DNA of 64,000 nt, taken from contig CAVPSQ010000010.1 of assembly GCA_963708455.1 (NCBI GenBank), forward strand, positions 744,001 to 808,000, given 5' to 3'. The stretch comes from CAIMUS01 sp963708455. GTDB taxonomy: Bacteria; Pseudomonadota; Gammaproteobacteria; Competibacterales; Competibacteraceae. The notes below the pieces were generated by a model. It had not been told where the DNA came from, made no database searches, and saw only the letters and a program-made list of their open reading frames with translations. Positions within the stretch are counted from its first letter, which is position 1. Each line of letters begins with the position of its first letter. Of this stretch, positions 62,496 to 64,000 are shown piece by piece. The position numbers and the translations under genes are program-made.

Positions 62496-62571
62496 AACTG
62501 TCTCCTTCTAACAGCAAAGTGCCTATAATTTCAGGCTCAAATTATACAATATTCAATTCTAGAACACTACC

Positions 62572-62647
62572 GACGGGGCATGCCCAAGGGGTTGAGCAGC
62601 GCAAATAAAGTGGCTGCAAAGGTGCTCAGAATGCTCGTTTCAGTCAT
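62572..62647 (-). pseudogene. marC-family 5' stub cut by the IS1 element
   Basis: Starting at the ATG 62645-62647, with a GGAAGGAT site upstream, the frame reads MTETSILSTFAATLFALLNP, then LGMP, matching the N-terminal transmembrane segment of MarC-family (NAAT) transporters, where NPLGN is expected. It then enters the IS end. The rest of the gene is not on the other side of the element. Confidence 0.8.
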
Positions 62648-62703
62648 GGTCATCCTTCCCGATCTCAGTTTGGATAAAAAATCCGCTTATTGGCTGGTTT
62701 TGC

Positions 62704-63162
62704 TCAACTGATCTTCTTGGCCTCGTCCAGGGCCGCTTGCAGCTTGGCTTCATCCTCATGAGTCAGCGAGGTCTGGATGATTTTGCCGCCGGTTCCCTGT
62801 AACTCCGCCAGCACCTTGTCCGGTGTGGCCTTGCGCACCAGCACGAACAGTTCTGAGGTCCCCGGTTGCAAGTTGGCGGCCAGCTCTTTCATGACATTGT
62901 CATTGATGCCTACATCCGACAACGCTCCCCCTAGCGCCCCGGAGGCCGCTCCCACCGCCATCCCGACCAGCGGCATCATGAAGATCATCCCTACCAGCAG
63001 ACCCCAGAAACTGCCGGAGGCCGCTCCATAAGCGGTCAGGTTGTTAATCTGATGCAGTTTGACCTTGCCGTCCTTTATTGCAAGGACGGTTATCCGGCTA
63101 TCGGGTTGACAGCGGAAGTGATGGGGATGAGTATGCACCCGTTTACCCACAATTTTATCCAT
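62704..63162 (-). CDS. DUF1269 family membrane protein, N-terminally truncated
   Basis: From about VLAIKDGKVKLHQINNLTAY the sequence matches DUF1269: LTAYGAASGSFWGLLVGMIF, then PLVGMAVGAASGALGGALSD and DVGINDNVMKEL. The usual first 40 residues are missing. Upstream sequence is the end of an IS4-family element. An ATG at 63162 inside the transposase end (ATGGATAAAATT) would give a hybrid start. The glycine-rich hydrophobic middle forms a helical hairpin in the membrane. Function unknown. Confidence 0.75.
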   Translation of the reverse strand: MDKIVGKRVHTHPHHFRCQPDSRITVLAIKDGKVKLHQINNLTAYGAASGSFWGLLVGMIFMMPLVGMAVGAASGALGGALSDVGINDNVMKELAANLQPGTSELFVLVRKATPDKVLAELQGTGGKIIQTSLTHEDEAKLQAALDEAKKIS

Positions 63163-64000
63163 CCTCGGCGTAAGCCAATTGGTGAGACTCAAAGGCGATG
63201 GCAAACGCTCTGACCTTCTGTAGGCCTTCCCAGATCGCCTTGGGACCGGGGTGACCGTCGTGCTTGCGGCCGAGAAACCCGCCAAAGCCCGCGATCAGCC
63301 GCACCATCTGGCCCAGGGGTGGGGGCGTTTCCGGTGGCGGGCAGCGATGGGCCACGATCCAGGCCGCCTGCCATTCCTCGGGATCAAAGACGACGTCACA
63401 CGGCAAGTTCGGGCAGTCGCGCCCCCAGGTCACCAAGTGCAGAATCCGCCAGGCGATAATGAGGTAAATGACCAAGGCCCGTTCCAACCGCTCCAGGGTA
63501 CCCAGTTGCAGCGCCTCGACCCGGCAACCCGATTTCAAAATCCTGAAAAAAATTTCCACCAGCCAGCGGCGACGATACCCATCAATGAGTTCCACTACGG
63601 CTTCGAGCGTCTCCGCCGTCCGATTCGTCAGCAGTCGCCATTCGATTGCCTTCTCGCCCGCCGGCGGGTGTTCCTCGCGGGCCAGGACAGCCGTCACGGT
63701 CACCGCCGATGTGCCGTGATGCGCCGGCAGCGTCACCGCTTGCCGGTACAGCGTTTGCCGCACGAGACGGGCCGGGCGGTCCGGTGCCGCCGGCAGCCGG
63801 AATTCCACTTCCCCCAGCGGTTCATCCCGCGCCAGCCGATCCCACAGCTTCTCGCCTGTGGTCGTGTTGCGGTTGTGCTGGGCTCGCACCAGCCAGTCCG
63901 CCGGGTGGCCGCGCTCGGCGGCCAGGTCCATCAACGCCCGGATATCGCCTTCCCGGTCGGTGACGTAGACCAGCCGGCTCGCGGGCACCCGCTCGGCCAA
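63155..64000 (-). CDS. IS4-family transposase (partial, runs off the right edge)
   Basis: 281 codons, open at the window end. VTDREGDIRALMDL carries a catalytic Asp, and IDGYRRRWLVEIFFRILKSG is the YREK-type motif with the catalytic Glu. The C-terminus (LIAGFGGFLGRKHDGHPGPK, then IWEGLQKV) is common in the IS4 group. Its stop at 63155 lies about 60 bases from where DUF1269 similarity begins. The first catalytic Asp lies outside the window. Confidence 0.9.
   Translation of the reverse strand: MAERVPASRLVYVTDREGDIRALMDLAAERGHPADWLVRAQHNRNTTTGEKLWDRLARDEPLGEVEFRLPAAPDRPARLVRQTLYRQAVTLPAHHGTSAVTVTAVLAREEHPPAGEKAIEWRLLTNRTAETLEAVVELIDGYRRRWLVEIFFRILKSGCRVEALQLGTLERLERALVIYLIIAWRILHLVTWGRDCPNLPCDVVFDPEEWQAAWIVAHRCPPPETPPPLGQMVRLIAGFGGFLGRKHDGHPGPKAIWEGLQKVRAFAIAFESHQLAYAEDG

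Larger units (their letters stand above)
61729..62571. mobile_element. IS1-family insertion element
   Basis: 843 bp with ends GGTAGTGTTCCAGA (61729 on) and the inverted TCTAGAACACTACC (to 62571), one mismatch. It encodes an InsA-like and an InsB-like frame on the minus strand. No 8-9 bp target duplication is seen: the flanks differ, and the marC gene it entered lacks its remainder on the other side. Confidence 0.88.

Overview
The window carries a high-GC chromosome of a gammaproteobacterium. Evidence is the housekeeping set (proA, accA, hemN, glgC, the glyA-nrdR-ribDE-ribBA-ribH-nusB block, nemA-like, tag, alkB-like) and a RibBA whose GTP cyclohydrolase half has lost its zinc cysteines. A fused isobutyryl-CoA mutase (icmF) beside glycogen synthesis fits an environmental, storage-polymer-using lineage, but the genus cannot be named from the sequence. 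No tRNA, rRNA or CRISPR array was seen.

1-18.3 kb, all minus strand: a nearly complete extracellular contractile injection system (eCIS, Afp/PVC/MAC-like), cut by the left edge. In transcription order: AAA+ ATPase, a DUF4157 protein with a probable papain-like cargo domain, a small unknown, a DUF4255 terminator protein, two sheaths, a tube protein, two small assembly proteins, a second tube protein, a repeat-bearing Pro/Ala/Ser-rich protein, a LysM tube-hub adaptor, separate hub and spike proteins, PAAR tip, gp25 wedge, two paralogous J-type wedge proteins, and a tail-protein-I-like protein. It directly follows proA.

19.6-36.7 kb: a defence and addiction island. A type I restriction system (hsdM, hsdS, hsdR) is opened by three cargo modules: a Fic gene broken by an IS1182-type element, a MntA-HepT toxin-antitoxin pair, and an AAA ATPase-DUF4276 pair. 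Copies of the hsdM 3' end lie at the cargo junctions and carry the ribosome binding site for the next gene. A TIR-STAND-repeat protein, a duplicated TIR fragment, an orphan HTH antitoxin with a truncated toxin, a Phd/RelE-like pair and a VapBC pair follow.

37-53.8 kb: core metabolism (methyltransferase, accA, hemN, a PAS-PAS-GGDEF-EAL regulator, glgC, the riboflavin/one-carbon operon, icmF). ribD and ribE each show a one-base frameshift in a homopolymer, as do the IS1182 transposase and the DUF4276 gene; sequencing error is a serious possibility for all four.

53.8-56.1 kb: a small AT-rich accessory patch (clan AA protease, Uma2-like protein, a zinc-ribbon PD-(D/E)XK-like nuclease candidate) with fragments of icmF and of the protease gene and a 15-bp direct repeat around the nuclease gene. 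56.2-61.7 kb holds ordinary chromosomal genes. 61.7-64 kb is an IS-damaged end: an IS1-family element abutting a marC stub, a truncated DUF1269 gene, and a partial IS4-family transposase.
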